In this document: positions 43,465 through 53,070 of the stretch, in pieces
Layout: every line of letters begins with the position of its first letter
How positions within the stretch are numbered: position 1 is the first letter of the stretch
Assembly: GCF_030818695.1 (NCBI RefSeq)
Contig: NZ_JAUTAR010000001.1
Coordinates: 1,606,501 to 1,670,500 of the forward strand
DNA: 64,000 nt
Direction of reading: 5' to 3'
Source of the DNA: Chryseobacterium sp. SORGH_AS_0447
Lineage (GTDB): Bacteria; Bacteroidota; Bacteroidia; Flavobacteriales; Weeksellaceae
The notes under the pieces: generated by a model
Seen by the model: only the letters and a program-made list of their open reading frames with translations
Databases searched by the model: none
What the model was told of the DNA's origin: nothing
Made by a program: the position numbers and the translations under genes

Positions 43465-44481
43465 ATGTCACAGCAACCATTACAGACTTTAGGAGAGTTC
43501 CTTATCGAGAAGCAGGATGATTTCCAGTACTCCACCGGAGAATTTTCCCGCCTGCTGAGTGCGATAAGGCTGGCTTCTAAAGTGGTAAACAGAGAAGTAA
43601 ATAAAGCAGGGATCGTAGACATCGCAGGTGCGGCCGGTAACCAAAATATTCAGGGAGAAGAGCAGCAGAAACTGGATGTGATTGCCAATGAAATTTTTAT
43701 TACGGCTCTGTCTCAGCGTGAGGTTGTCTGCGGAATCGCTTCCGAGGAGAACGATGATTTTATCGATATTAAATGCGGTGAAAACGGTCATTTAAGCAAA
43801 TATGTTGTGTTGATCGATCCTCTGGATGGTTCTTCAAATATTGATGTGAATGTTTCTGTAGGAACCATTTTCTCCATTTTCAGAAGGGTTACCGAGCCGG
43901 GAACGCCGGTACAGCTGGAAGACTTCTTACAGAAAGGGATCAACCAGATTGCAGCAGGATACATCATTTACGGATCATCTACCATGATCGTTTATACGAC
44001 AGGAAATGGGGTGAATGGATTTACACTGGATCCATCTTTGGGAACCTATTATCTTTCCCATCCGAATATGACCTTTCCAAGAACCGGGAAAATTTATTCG
44101 ATCAATGAAGGAAACTACATCAAATTTCCTCAGGGTGTAAAAAATTATCTTAAATATTGCCAGATGGAAGAAGGGGACCGGCCGTACACATCAAGATATA
44201 TCGGTTCGCTGGTTGCCGATTTCCACAGGAATATGCTGAAAGGCGGGATTTATATCTATCCGTCTTATTCACAGGCACCTAACGGTAAGTTGAGATTACT
44301 TTACGAATGTAATCCGATGGCTTTCTTAGCCGAGCAGGCGGGTGGAAAAGCAACCGATGGTTTCCGAAGAATCCTGGAGATCGAGCCGACTGAGCTGCAC
44401 CAAAGAATTCCGTTTTTTTGCGGAAGCATTGACATGGTAGAAAGAGCGGAAGAATTTATGCGAATCGACAGTGTAAAATAA
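43465..44481 (+). CDS. fbp: Class I fructose-1,6-bisphosphatase
   Basis: 338 residues, standard for class I FBPase. Gluconeogenic hydrolysis of F1,6P2. Metal site in SEENDDF and [14 protein letters not shown], a signature of the family, with substrate residues in [16 protein letters not shown] and [19 protein letters not shown]. Its stop overlaps the menC start by 1 bp, giving translational coupling with a functionally unrelated gene. Confidence 0.97.
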   Translation: MSQQPLQTLGEFLIEKQDDFQYSTGEFSRLLSAIRLASKVVNREVNKAGIVDIAGAAGNQNIQGEEQQKLDVIANEIFITALSQREVVCGIASEENDDFIDIKCGENGHLSKYVVLIDPLDGSSNIDVNVSVGTIFSIFRRVTEPGTPVQLEDFLQKGINQIAAGYIIYGSSTMIVYTTGNGVNGFTLDPSLGTYYLSHPNMTFPRTGKIYSINEGNYIKFPQGVKNYLKYCQMEEGDRPYTSRYIGSLVADFHRNMLKGGIYIYPSYSQAPNGKLRLLYECNPMAFLAEQAGGKATDGFRRILEIEPTELHQRIPFFCGSIDMVERAEEFMRIDSVK

Positions 44482-45485
44482 TGAAAGCAGAATATTTCAG
44501 ATATTTATTGGAATTCAAACGCCCGAGCGGAACATCTCGTGGCGTTTTGCATGAAAAGGAAACCTTTATCCTTGAAATTTCCGAAAACGAAAAGAAAGGA
44601 GTCGGAGAATGTGCCGTTTTCAGAGGGCTTAGCTTTGACGACCGCCCGGATTATGAAGAAAAGCTTCAGTGGCTGTGCGAAAACATCCAGCAGGATTATG
44701 AAGTTCTAAAAGCTTATTTAAAAGATTTTCCTTCCATCTGGTTCGGATATGAACAGGCATTGCTGAATCTGAAGCATGGGGGGAATATTTACTTTCCAAG
44801 TGAGTTTACTCAAGGAGTTTCGCCGATCATCATCAACGGGCTGATCTGGATGGGAAGTGTCGATTACATGGAAGAACAAATACGTGATAAACTGGATCAG
44901 GGATTTCATTGTATCAAATTAAAGATCGGGGTCGACTGGAAATCGGAATATGAAGTTCTTAAGAAACTGAGACAGAAGTTTTCAAAGGAAATCCTGGAAT
45001 TGCGCGTGGATGCCAATGGCGGTTTCAGCAAAGATGAAGCGGAAACCGTTCTTCAACAGCTGGCAGATTTACAAATTCATTCTATTGAGCAGCCGATTAA
45101 GGCAGGAAATATAGCTGATATGGCTGAACTATGTTCGGAGACGCCAACCCCAATTGCTTTGGATGAGGAATTGATCGGAATTACAGACTTTAATGAAAAG
45201 AAAAAGCTACTGGAAATAATAAAGCCTCAGTACATTATTCTGAAACCAGCTCTTATCGGAGGTTTTGCAGGTTCGGATGAATGGATTTCTTTAGCGGAAA
45301 GCCAGAAGATCGGATGGTGGATTACCTCAGCGTTGGAAAGTAATATCGGACTGAATGCCATTGCTCAATATACTTTCACAAAAAAAAGCCCGATGCCGCA
45401 AGGATTGGGGACCGGAGCTTTATTTGTAAATAATTTCGAATCACATCTTGATTTGCAAGGCGAAATGTTATGGTTCAAAATATAA
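44481..45485 (+). CDS. menC: o-Succinylbenzoate synthase
   Basis: 334 residues, enolase superfamily. Dehydrates SHCHC to o-succinylbenzoate for menaquinone. Catalytic lysine in CIKLKIGVDW, metal ligands in LRVDANGGFS, E in SIEQP, D-E in ALDEEL, and the second lysine in YIILKPALIGG. The TSALESNIGLNAIAQY end is usual for MenC rather than the AE epimerase. Other men genes are not in the window; it is coupled to fbp. Confidence 0.93.
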   Translation: MKAEYFRYLLEFKRPSGTSRGVLHEKETFILEISENEKKGVGECAVFRGLSFDDRPDYEEKLQWLCENIQQDYEVLKAYLKDFPSIWFGYEQALLNLKHGGNIYFPSEFTQGVSPIIINGLIWMGSVDYMEEQIRDKLDQGFHCIKLKIGVDWKSEYEVLKKLRQKFSKEILELRVDANGGFSKDEAETVLQQLADLQIHSIEQPIKAGNIADMAELCSETPTPIALDEELIGITDFNEKKKLLEIIKPQYIILKPALIGGFAGSDEWISLAESQKIGWWITSALESNIGLNAIAQYTFTKKSPMPQGLGTGALFVNNFESHLDLQGEMLWFKI

Positions 45486-45498
45486 ATAAGAAAATTAA

Positions 45499-45666
45499 TT
45501 AGCAAGCTGGCGGAGGTGAATCCGGACAAGTGGTTTTGCCACAATAATCGGGATCCCATGATCTGCAGCACATAGCCGCCGGATTCCAATTGTTACAGCC
45601 AAGAGGAGGCCTTCCTCCCTGAATTGTTCTCAATTTTTCTCTTTTGATTTTTTCTAGATTTTTCAT
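45499..45666 (-). CDS. Double-glycine leader, Cys-rich bacteriocin-like peptide
   Basis: 55 residues, missed by length filters. ATG 45664-45666, TAA 45499-45501. The leader MKNLEKIKREKLRTIQGG has the charged helix, Leu/Ile positions and Gly-Gly cleavage site of peptides processed by C39-type ABC transporters, and matches the bacteriocin-like peptides common in Chryseobacterium. The 37-residue core contains six cysteines (24, 33, 34, 42, 47, 55), three Trp-free Pro clusters at the end (SPPPAC) and the segment NNWNPAAMCCRSWDPDYC. No exporter or modification enzyme is nearby. Antibacterial or signalling function is inference. Confidence 0.75.
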   Translation of the reverse strand: MKNLEKIKREKLRTIQGGRPPLGCNNWNPAAMCCRSWDPDYCGKTTCPDSPPPAC

Positions 45667-46047
45667 GATAACATTTTAATTTGATTGGTAATGTAAATAT
45701 GAAAATCTTTTGGGAGATCTGCAACAATTCCAGCGTATTTAACAGATATTAAAACAGTATATTCTGTAACTGAAATCTATTATTCCCTTATTAACTATAA
45801 TAATAAGTGCAAATCGTGTCTGTTCTGTGAAATTTAATACTTTTTATTAAATCACGTCTTTTATGAAAATTGCTTTCTTAAGGTATTCTACCCATGAAGA
45901 AAACTTGCTTTTAACTTTTTCCATGATATAAATTTTTGTATTCCTTTACTATTAATTGTTGAGAATGGCTACAATCTCTATGCCAGACTGTGCTACCACA
46001 ATTATTCAATAAAGTGTGATATTTAGGTGTTTGAAGCAATGAGCTGG
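45667..46047. other. AT-rich spacer upstream of the bacteriocin-like gene
   Basis: 381 bp with no supported gene. A 25-codon leftward frame (45847-45924) would give a basic amphipathic peptide, MEKVKSKFSSWVEYLKKAIF plus five residues, but has no other support. Confidence 0.35.
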
Positions 46048-47178
46048 TTAATAAGTTATTGTAAAGGTATTTTCGTTGTTTTTTATTCTGTTGGTGATAA
46101 GATTACGATCGATACCATATAGATTTTGAAAAATGTCGTTTTGAACCATCGAGCTGGAAAGATAACCCCAATGATTACCGATTTCAAATTTAAAAGTATC
46201 CAAAATATCATCTTCAACGAAAGTACAGTCGATCACCGAAACAATATCTTTGAAACGGTCAATATTGCTGGGTCCATTTTTTCCCAGCCTTGGGGTCAGG
46301 ATATTTTTGGTAAACTGGGAAATACCCAAAATCACGTCTTGTTTGTTTAAATAAATGGAAACCCGATTGGAAAGCAGGGGAAGCTTGTTGAAGGAATCTT
46401 CCGAATCTTCAAAGACTTTATAGCTTACGTCCGAATTCAGCAATAAAACCTGGTCGATCACACGCAGGATGTTTTCACTTTTTAAACTGTACAGCATACT
46501 CTGAAGAACACGGTTTCCCATAGAGTGCGCCATGATATGAATCCGCTGGTTGCAGGGAGCCAGGTCACGGTTTGAAAAAACATCTTTTAAGAATTGGGTA
46601 TAAAAGTAAAAAAGCCGCATCAGCGAAGTCCCGGAATTGATGCTCGAAGCCTTATCGTCGAAATAGGTCAGCGGAACAATACTGCTCGAAGCAGGCCAGC
46701 TGATAAACAGAATATGCTCTACGGGGGATGCCGGATTGTCTATAAAGATTTTTTTAAGATCAATAATAGCTTTTAATTCATCATTGAAATCATAGGCGTA
46801 TCCGTGGATAAAAATCATTACATCGCTTCTGTCTTTTGCTGAAGACATATTTTTATAAAGCTCATAAAACATTCTCTGGGTACCGCCCAGATTAGTTGCG
46901 GTCAAAGAGGAATTCTTGATCCCTTTTTCATTCAGCAGCACTTCCAGCACTTCCTGGTAGCCCTGCTTTTCGGGTTCTGAAAAAAGCGTATAATTTAGAA
47001 TATTCCGGTTGGTGTAATCTTTTTTCTTTCGGGCCGCTTTGGTCGGTTCTTTATAATTATCAAAGTTACATTTCGCAATTCTGAAATTAGGAATTGAATA
47101 TTCATCATTGGAAAAAGAATCGGCTTTTTCACCTTTGTGACGGACGATTTTTCTATTGCTCAGGATGTAGACGGCCAT
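46048..47178 (-). CDS. DUF900-type alpha/beta hydrolase
   Basis: 376 residues without a signal peptide. Alpha/beta-hydrolase core with VMIFIHGYAYDFNDEL near residue 120, the nucleophile elbow IMAHSMGNRVLQ near residue 218, and a likely catalytic His in FEIGNHWGYLSS. The long N-terminal part (1-110) is unassigned. Esterase or lipase activity is likely; the substrate is unknown. Divergent from glnS. Confidence 0.75.
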   Translation of the reverse strand: MAVYILSNRKIVRHKGEKADSFSNDEYSIPNFRIAKCNFDNYKEPTKAARKKKDYTNRNILNYTLFSEPEKQGYQEVLEVLLNEKGIKNSSLTATNLGGTQRMFYELYKNMSSAKDRSDVMIFIHGYAYDFNDELKAIIDLKKIFIDNPASPVEHILFISWPASSSIVPLTYFDDKASSINSGTSLMRLFYFYTQFLKDVFSNRDLAPCNQRIHIMAHSMGNRVLQSMLYSLKSENILRVIDQVLLLNSDVSYKVFEDSEDSFNKLPLLSNRVSIYLNKQDVILGISQFTKNILTPRLGKNGPSNIDRFKDIVSVIDCTFVEDDILDTFKFEIGNHWGYLSSSMVQNDIFQNLYGIDRNLITNRIKNNENTFTITY

Positions 47179-47266
47179 GTTGATATCGAATTTGAGTAAC
47201 GGTTTTAGTAAGCCTAAATTAAGTAAAAATATTGTACCCGAAACACTTGTTGTCTTAAATAATCAC

Positions 47267-47297
47267 TTGGGTAAACCCTTAAATTTTCCTAAATTTG
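47267..47297 (+). promoter_or_regulatory. Promoter of glnS
   Basis: TTG at 47267-47269, 20-bp spacer, TAAATTTG at 47290-47297; predicted start near 47304, giving a leader of about 33 nt. Supports ATG 47337 as the start. Confidence 0.6.
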
Positions 47298-47336
47298 CAA
47301 ATTGCCGTTATATGCGGCATTTTAAAGCGAATTTTA

Positions 47337-49010
47337 ATGGAAGAAGAAAAAAAATCACTCAATTTTATTGAGCAAATTATCGAAGATGATTTGGCAAACG
47401 GCCTGAAAAGAGATCAGATCCGTTTCCGTTTTCCGCCTGAACCAAACGGTTATCTGCATGTAGGTCATACCAAAGCGATCTGCATCAACTTCGGTTTGGG
47501 TGAAAAATACAATGCTCCCGTGAACCTTCGTTTCGACGATACGAATCCTGAAAAAGAAGAGCAGGAATTCGTGGATTCTATTATGAAAGACGTTGAATGG
47601 TTAGGCTTCAAATGGGATAAAGTATTGTACGCCTCCGATTACTTCCAGCAGCTTTACGATTGGGCGGTACAGCTTATTAAAGAAGGAAAAGCGTATGTAG
47701 ACGAGCAGCCTTCCGAAGTGATTACCGAACAGAGAAAAAATCCTACCGAGCCGGGTGTGGAATCGCCATACAGAAACCGTCCTGTTGAAGAATCCCTGGA
47801 CTTATTCGAAAGAATGAAAAATGGGGAGTTTGAGGAAGGAGCAATGTCGCTTCGTGCCAAAATCGATATGACGTCGCCGAACATGAACATGCGTGATCCG
47901 GTGATGTACAGAATTCTGAAAAGACCACACCACAGAACAGGAACCACCTGGAAAATTTACCCGATGTACGACTGGGCGCACGGGGAATCCGATTATATCG
48001 AACAGATTTCGCACTCCCTTTGTTCTCTTGAGTTTGAAAACCACAGGCCTTTGTACAACTGGTACCTGGATCAGGTATATGAAGAAGGAAAGGTGAAGAA
48101 CAAGCAGAGGGAATTTGCCAGGATGAACGTTTCTTACATGATCACTTCCAAAAGAAAGCTTCAGAGGCTGATCGCGGAAAAGGTAGTGAACGGCTGGGAC
48201 GATCCGAGAATGCCTACCATTTCCGGAATGAGGAGAAAAGGGTTTACACCGGTTTCCATCAGGAATTTTATTGATAAAGTAGGAGTTGCCAAAAGAGAAA
48301 ACCTTATCGAGCTTCAGCTGCTTGAATTCTGTGTCCGTGAAGACCTGAATAAAGTGGCAAAAAGAGTGATGACGGTGGTAGATCCTGTGAAATTGGTCAT
48401 TGAAAACTATCCGGAAGGCCAGGAAGAATGGCTGGAAACAGAAAACAATCCTGAGCAGGAAAATGCAGGAACAAGAGAAATTCCTTTTTCCAGAGAGCTG
48501 TATATTGAACGTGAAGACTTCAAGGAAGAAGCCAATAATAAATTTTTCAGATTGAAATTAGGCGGTGAAGTGCGTTTGAAATCTGCTTATATCATCAAAG
48601 GAGAAAGAGTAGAGAAGGATGAAAACGGAAACATTACGACCATTTACGCAACTTATGACGAAAAATCCAAATCGGGAAGCGGTACGGAGGAAAGTTTGAG
48701 AAAAGTAAAAGGGACCATTCACTGGGTGTCTGCAAAACATGCCATTCCTGTGGAGATCAGAAACTACGATAAATTATTTACGGTAGAACAGCCTGATGCG
48801 GAGAAAGACGTGGACTTCCTGGATTTCATCAATCCGGATTCCGTAAAAACCGTTCAGGGATTTGCCGAGCCAAGCTTAAAAGAAGTAGCTGTTGGGGAAC
48901 CGCTACAGTTCCAGAGAATTGGCTATTTTACGAAAGATCAGGACTCTACGGATGCAAATTTTGTATTCAACAGAACCGTAACCTTAAAAGACTCTTATAA
49001 GCCGGAGTAG
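47337..49010 (+). CDS. glnS: Glutaminyl-tRNA synthetase
   Basis: 557 residues from ATG 47337 (MEEEKKSLNFIEQIIEDDL). Class I synthetase charging tRNA-Gln. FPPEPNGYLHVGHTK holds the HIGH-type motif, LRFDDTNPEKE and the KMSKS equivalent MITSKRKLQRL. The GlnRS-specific C-terminal anticodon-binding beta-barrels follow (about 340-557). The presence of GlnRS means Gln-tRNA is made directly. Single gene with terminator at 49034. Confidence 0.97.
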   Translation: MEEEKKSLNFIEQIIEDDLANGLKRDQIRFRFPPEPNGYLHVGHTKAICINFGLGEKYNAPVNLRFDDTNPEKEEQEFVDSIMKDVEWLGFKWDKVLYASDYFQQLYDWAVQLIKEGKAYVDEQPSEVITEQRKNPTEPGVESPYRNRPVEESLDLFERMKNGEFEEGAMSLRAKIDMTSPNMNMRDPVMYRILKRPHHRTGTTWKIYPMYDWAHGESDYIEQISHSLCSLEFENHRPLYNWYLDQVYEEGKVKNKQREFARMNVSYMITSKRKLQRLIAEKVVNGWDDPRMPTISGMRRKGFTPVSIRNFIDKVGVAKRENLIELQLLEFCVREDLNKVAKRVMTVVDPVKLVIENYPEGQEEWLETENNPEQENAGTREIPFSRELYIEREDFKEEANNKFFRLKLGGEVRLKSAYIIKGERVEKDENGNITTIYATYDEKSKSGSGTEESLRKVKGTIHWVSAKHAIPVEIRNYDKLFTVEQPDAEKDVDFLDFINPDSVKTVQGFAEPSLKEVAVGEPLQFQRIGYFTKDQDSTDANFVFNRTVTLKDSYKPE

Positions 49011-49033
49011 AAATTTATTTATACATATAAATG

Positions 49034-49065
49034 AAACAGGGCTTAATTTTTTAAGTCCTGTTTTT
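49034..49065 (+). terminator. Intrinsic terminator after glnS
   Basis: 13-bp stem with one G-U pair (AAACAGGGCTTAA / TTAAGTCCTGTTT), loop TTTT, then a T-run. Confidence 0.85.
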
Positions 49066-49071
49066 GTTTTT

Positions 49072-49255
49072 AAACACTGATGACACGAATAGGCTCACAA
49101 ATATTATTAAGGTTCATTCGTGAAAAACATTAGTGGTATTTGTAGTTAGAGTATAGGAATGCTGATTAAACACTAATGTCACGAATAAGCTCACAAATAT
49201 CACAAATAATAGTTGTGTCGTTCGTGAAAAAAAATGAGTGCTGTTTGTGGTTAAA
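49072..49255. repeat. Two tandem copies of a CACGAAT intergenic repeat
   Basis: Copy 1 (49072-49148) and copy 2 (49168-49255) share AAACACTGATGACACGAATA / AAACACTAATGTCACGAATA, GCTCACAAATAT, TTCGTGAAAAA, and TTTGTAGTTA / TTTGTGGTTA. Each copy carries CACGAAT and TTCGTGA arms that can pair. Confidence 0.8.
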
Positions 49256-49309
49256 AATGAAGCAGGCAATGGCTTAATTTCAAATAATAAAATATAAAAA
49301 ATCAAAATT

Positions 49310-50524
49310 GTGAAACTATTAAAAATATATATCAATTCATTCAGAGGGCTTTCGTCGGAAAGCTGGATGCTCGCCCTGGTGATGCTGATCAACCGTTCGG
49401 GTTCGATGGTGTTGCCTTTCCTCGGCGTTTATATGACCGATCATCTTAAATTCGACATTAAAAGTGCCGGAATTGTACTCAGTTTCTTTGGGATTGGCTC
49501 TGTGGTGGGTTCCTGGCTGGGTGGAATGATTACGGATAAAATCGGAGAATTCCGGGTACAGAGTATGAGTCTGTTCCTGAGTGTTCCCATGTTTTGCCTG
49601 ATCCCGCTTTTTCATACCGAAACCGGGCTGGCGGCGATTATTTTTATCCAGAGCTCCATCAGCGAAGCGTTCAGGCCGGCCAATTCCGTAGCAGTATCCA
49701 AGTATGCCAAACCCGGAAACATTACCCGGGCATTTTCCCTGAACCGGATGGCGGTAAACCTCGGATTTTCCGTAGGCCCCGCGCTGGGCGGAATACTGGC
49801 TGCGATTTCGTATGACTTCCTATTTTACTCAAATGCCATCGGTGCTTTACTGGCGGGATTAACCTATGTTTTCTTTTTCAGAAACCGAAGTTATAGGAAC
49901 AAGGAAAAATCCGATCCGGTAATGGCCAATACAACGGTATCGCCTTACAAAGATTCAAGGTTTATTCTTTTTGCGGCGGCCTGTTTTCTGTTTTCCGTGT
50001 GCTTTTTCCAGATATTGAATACGCTTACCATATTCTACAAGCAGGAAGCCCGTCTTTCTGCTGAGAAAATAGGTTATATCCTGGGCTTCAGCGGAGTCAT
50101 CGTCGTAGTCATGGAAATGATTATGGTACAGATCGCGGAAAAATATTTAAAGCTGAAAACCACCATGCTGTTGGGTACACTGTTCTGTGCTGTTTCTTTT
50201 GGGATGCTGGCTGCCGGAACTTCGTTATGGATCCTTGTGGTGTCTATTACCATTCTGAGTGTGGGGGAGATCTGGGCCCTGCCGTTTATGGCGACTATTA
50301 CTTCGCTCCGTTCGGGAACACATAACAAAGGCGCTTATATGGGATTGCTGGGAATTGCCTTTTCGCTTTCGTTTATCATAACGCCGTCGCTGGGGACGTT
50401 TATCGCAGAACGTTTCGGGTTCACCTTTTTATGGTCTGCAACAGGAATTATTCTCGGAATGACAGCAGTCGCTTTCTATTATATTGTTCCGTGGATGATC
50501 GGTAATAAAAAAGAATCGCATTAA
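49310..50524 (+). CDS. MFS transporter
   Basis: 404 residues with a GTG start (KLLKIYINSFRGL). Twelve predicted membrane helices. MFS signatures include the loop 2-3 region GGMITDKIGEFRVQ and SFFGIGSVVGSWLGG. The central loop is basic and hydrophilic (RNRSYRNKEKSDPV). It looks like an inner-membrane drug/metabolite exporter of the DHA1-like group; substrate unknown. Confidence 0.88.
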   Translation: MKLLKIYINSFRGLSSESWMLALVMLINRSGSMVLPFLGVYMTDHLKFDIKSAGIVLSFFGIGSVVGSWLGGMITDKIGEFRVQSMSLFLSVPMFCLIPLFHTETGLAAIIFIQSSISEAFRPANSVAVSKYAKPGNITRAFSLNRMAVNLGFSVGPALGGILAAISYDFLFYSNAIGALLAGLTYVFFFRNRSYRNKEKSDPVMANTTVSPYKDSRFILFAAACFLFSVCFFQILNTLTIFYKQEARLSAEKIGYILGFSGVIVVVMEMIMVQIAEKYLKLKTTMLLGTLFCAVSFGMLAAGTSLWILVVSITILSVGEIWALPFMATITSLRSGTHNKGAYMGLLGIAFSLSFIITPSLGTFIAERFGFTFLWSATGIILGMTAVAFYYIVPWMIGNKKESH

Positions 50525-50685
50525 TAAATTTAAAATAATGTTAGATGAAAGAGCCGGTAGATAATCGGGTTCTTTCTTTTTAGGTAAAGTGATCTGTCGG
50601 TGTTATGGTAATTGATGTATTATTTAGTACATCAGTTATTGTAAATTCAATTTAGTTAAGGTTGGTCTGGATAAACTTATCAGTA

Positions 50686-50807
50686 GCGTCGGCTTCAGCC
50701 CGATGTAATTATAGCAGTTTAAAATCCGGCTTTAGCCAAAACTTATAATAATTTTCGCTAAAGCCGGATTATCATACATCATATATCAAATGGGCTTTAG
50801 CCCATTT
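50686..50807. repeat. Cluster of GGCTTTAGCC palindromic repeats
   Basis: Four variants of GGCTTnAGCC lie within 120 bp: CGGCTTCAGCCCG; the inverted pair AATCCGGCTTTAGC (50723-50736) / GCTAAAGCCGGATT (50757-50770); and AAATGGGCT-TT-AGCCCATTT (50788-50807). The remainder of 50525-50989 has no ORF or recognised element apart from the receptor's upstream region. Confidence 0.75.
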
Positions 50808-50989
50808 CTATTGAAACTTTTTGTCTGCTTTATTAATCTTGCAATGAATGCGAATTGGAGATCATTGTACTTTAAATCAGCCTGAAAACTCTGGAATACA
50901 TACGCACTCTCTTGAAGTTAAATTAAAAAATTTAGTTTAAATATACCCTGATTGCAAAGGAAAGTACAGTTTTTGCATATCGTTAGGCG

Positions 50990-53020
50990 ATGACAAAACT
51001 CTATTTTTTCCTTCCCATTTTTTCGGCTTCATTGCTGTTCGCCCAACAAAGAGATTCGGCAGAGCTGATCTCGGAAGTCCGTATCGATGCTTATAAAAAA
51101 CCGACGGCTTTTATCTCTTCCACCAAATCGGTTTCCGTGGTTTCTCAAAATCTGCTGATCCAGAACCCGCCGGAAAGGATGCTCGAATCCATCAACCAGA
51201 TTGCAGGAGCAAGAATGGAAGAGCGCTCACCGGGAAGTTACCGGATTTCCCTGCGTGGTAGTACGCTGAGATCACCTTTCGGGGTGAGAAATGTCAAAGT
51301 ATATCTGGATGATTTTATTTTATCGGATGCCTCGGGAAACACATATTTTAATGTACTTTCTCCTGAACTGATCGACAGGATAGAAATCTATAAAGGTCCG
51401 GAAGGTGGAGATTACGGAGCGGCTACGGGAGGTACTGTTCTTCTGAAAACAAAAAGCGCGGATCAGATTTCAGCCAGCCTTTCAGCCGGAAGCTACGGAA
51501 CCTTCAACCAGAGTTTTGATCTATCCAGGCAGATTGGAAAACACTTTGTTGAGGTTTTTCAGAACTATTACCAAACCGATTCCTATCGGGAACAGGCTAA
51601 AGTTCAGCGAAAACAGGTATTTCTTAAAGATCATTTTAAATATTCCGAAAAAGGATTGCTGAAAGCGATGCTGATGTACTCCGACCTTGATTATCAAACC
51701 CCTGGCGGACTGACCCTGGAGCAGATGAACGCTGACCGAAGACAGGCCAGGCCGGCAACAAAAACGTTGCCCGGAGCAAAAGAACAGGATGCCGGAATCC
51801 GAAATAAAATGATTTTGGCCGGACTTTCCCATGAATTCAGCTTTAGTCCGGAATTTTCCCATTTCATATTGATCCAAGGTTCTTATGTTGATTTTGAAAA
51901 TCCGTTCATTACCAATTTTGAAAACCGTTTTGAAAAGAATTTTTCACTGAGAACCCATTTTAATTACGAAAAAAACTGGAACGCTGTTTCATTGGCGTAC
52001 CGTCTCGGATTTGAGGGAGGTATCAATGATATTCTGGTTAAAAATTATGATAACAACAGGGGAATGGAAGGAAACCCACAGAATTTCGATCAGCTGAAAA
52101 ACATCTCAGGATTTTATTTTTTATCCCAAAAGCTGAATGTCGGCGAAAAACTTTTTACCGATATTTCGATCAGCCTGAATTCAAATGTATACGAATGGGA
52201 ACGGATGTATCCGCGGTCAGAAAACGGGAAAGTAAGGTTTGGGAATCAATGGCTGCCCAATTTCGGGCTTACCTACATGCTGGGAAAAGGGTTTTCTCTA
52301 CGGGGAAAAATCGGAAAAGGCAATTCGGCACCTACGAATGAGGAAATCCGCTCTTCAACGCAGCAGTTTAATCAGGATTTAAGACCTGAATTCGGCTGGA
52401 ATAAGGAAGCCGGTATCAGGAAACAATTCGGAAACTCTATTTTTGTTGAAGGAAGTTATTTCGATTTCAGAATGAAAGATGCTATTGTAAGAAGGCAGAA
52501 CGAAGCCGGACAGGAATATTTCGTCAATTCCGGGGAAACGGTTCAGAAGGGAGTGGAAGTTTTATTGGAATCTAAAAACTTTGATTTAAAAAATAATTTT
52601 CTGAGCCGGTTTAAATTTCGGTTTTCAGGCAGCTTTTATGATTTTAAATTTAAAAATTACAGACAGAACGAAACTGACTTTTCGGGAAATGAGCTCACCG
52701 GAGTTCCCAAAACAACGATCAACAGTTTGTTGAATTTTACTTTTTTCAGAAAGCTTTCTATAGATTATTCCCATTTTTATACTTCAAAAATCCCTTTGAA
52801 CGACGCCAATTCGGTATGGTCAGACGCCTACCTGATCGGGAATATCCGGTTTGGGTTTCCAGTAGATTTAGATAAAACAAGACTAAATTTATTTTTTCAG
52901 ATCCAGAATGTATACAATGAAGACTATGTATTGGGCTTTGATATCAACGCGTTCGGAAACCGGTATTACAACCCTGCGGCCAAAAGAAATTTTGTATTTG
53001 GAGTGAAGATTGATTTTTAA
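50990..53020 (+). CDS. TonB-dependent receptor (FecA/ferric-siderophore-like)
   Basis: 676 residues. Signal peptide of about 18 residues (SASLLFAQ). Plug domain (about 40-165) with IAGARMEERSPGSYRISLRG, FGVRNVKVYLDDF and IYKGPEGGDYGAATGG. Barrel to the end, with IQNVYNEDYV near the C-terminus and the final residues VKIDF. No SusD partner. The general form suits siderophore or haem uptake; no neighbouring gene confirms the substrate. Confidence 0.9.
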   Translation: MTKLYFFLPIFSASLLFAQQRDSAELISEVRIDAYKKPTAFISSTKSVSVVSQNLLIQNPPERMLESINQIAGARMEERSPGSYRISLRGSTLRSPFGVRNVKVYLDDFILSDASGNTYFNVLSPELIDRIEIYKGPEGGDYGAATGGTVLLKTKSADQISASLSAGSYGTFNQSFDLSRQIGKHFVEVFQNYYQTDSYREQAKVQRKQVFLKDHFKYSEKGLLKAMLMYSDLDYQTPGGLTLEQMNADRRQARPATKTLPGAKEQDAGIRNKMILAGLSHEFSFSPEFSHFILIQGSYVDFENPFITNFENRFEKNFSLRTHFNYEKNWNAVSLAYRLGFEGGINDILVKNYDNNRGMEGNPQNFDQLKNISGFYFLSQKLNVGEKLFTDISISLNSNVYEWERMYPRSENGKVRFGNQWLPNFGLTYMLGKGFSLRGKIGKGNSAPTNEEIRSSTQQFNQDLRPEFGWNKEAGIRKQFGNSIFVEGSYFDFRMKDAIVRRQNEAGQEYFVNSGETVQKGVEVLLESKNFDLKNNFLSRFKFRFSGSFYDFKFKNYRQNETDFSGNELTGVPKTTINSLLNFTFFRKLSIDYSHFYTSKIPLNDANSVWSDAYLIGNIRFGFPVDLDKTRLNLFFQIQNVYNEDYVLGFDINAFGNRYYNPAAKRNFVFGVKIDF

Positions 53021-53070
53021 TGACACAATAAACAAAGCAAAATAAGATTTTTTTATCCGGTCACTTGTTA

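Noticed and set aside
45847..45924. 25-codon amphipathic basic peptide frame
   Set aside because: Too short, with no promoter, RBS or conservation evidence; recorded only as a possibility in the spacer entry.
49072..49255. CRISPR array
   Set aside because: Only two diverged long repeats with no regular spacers and no cas genes.
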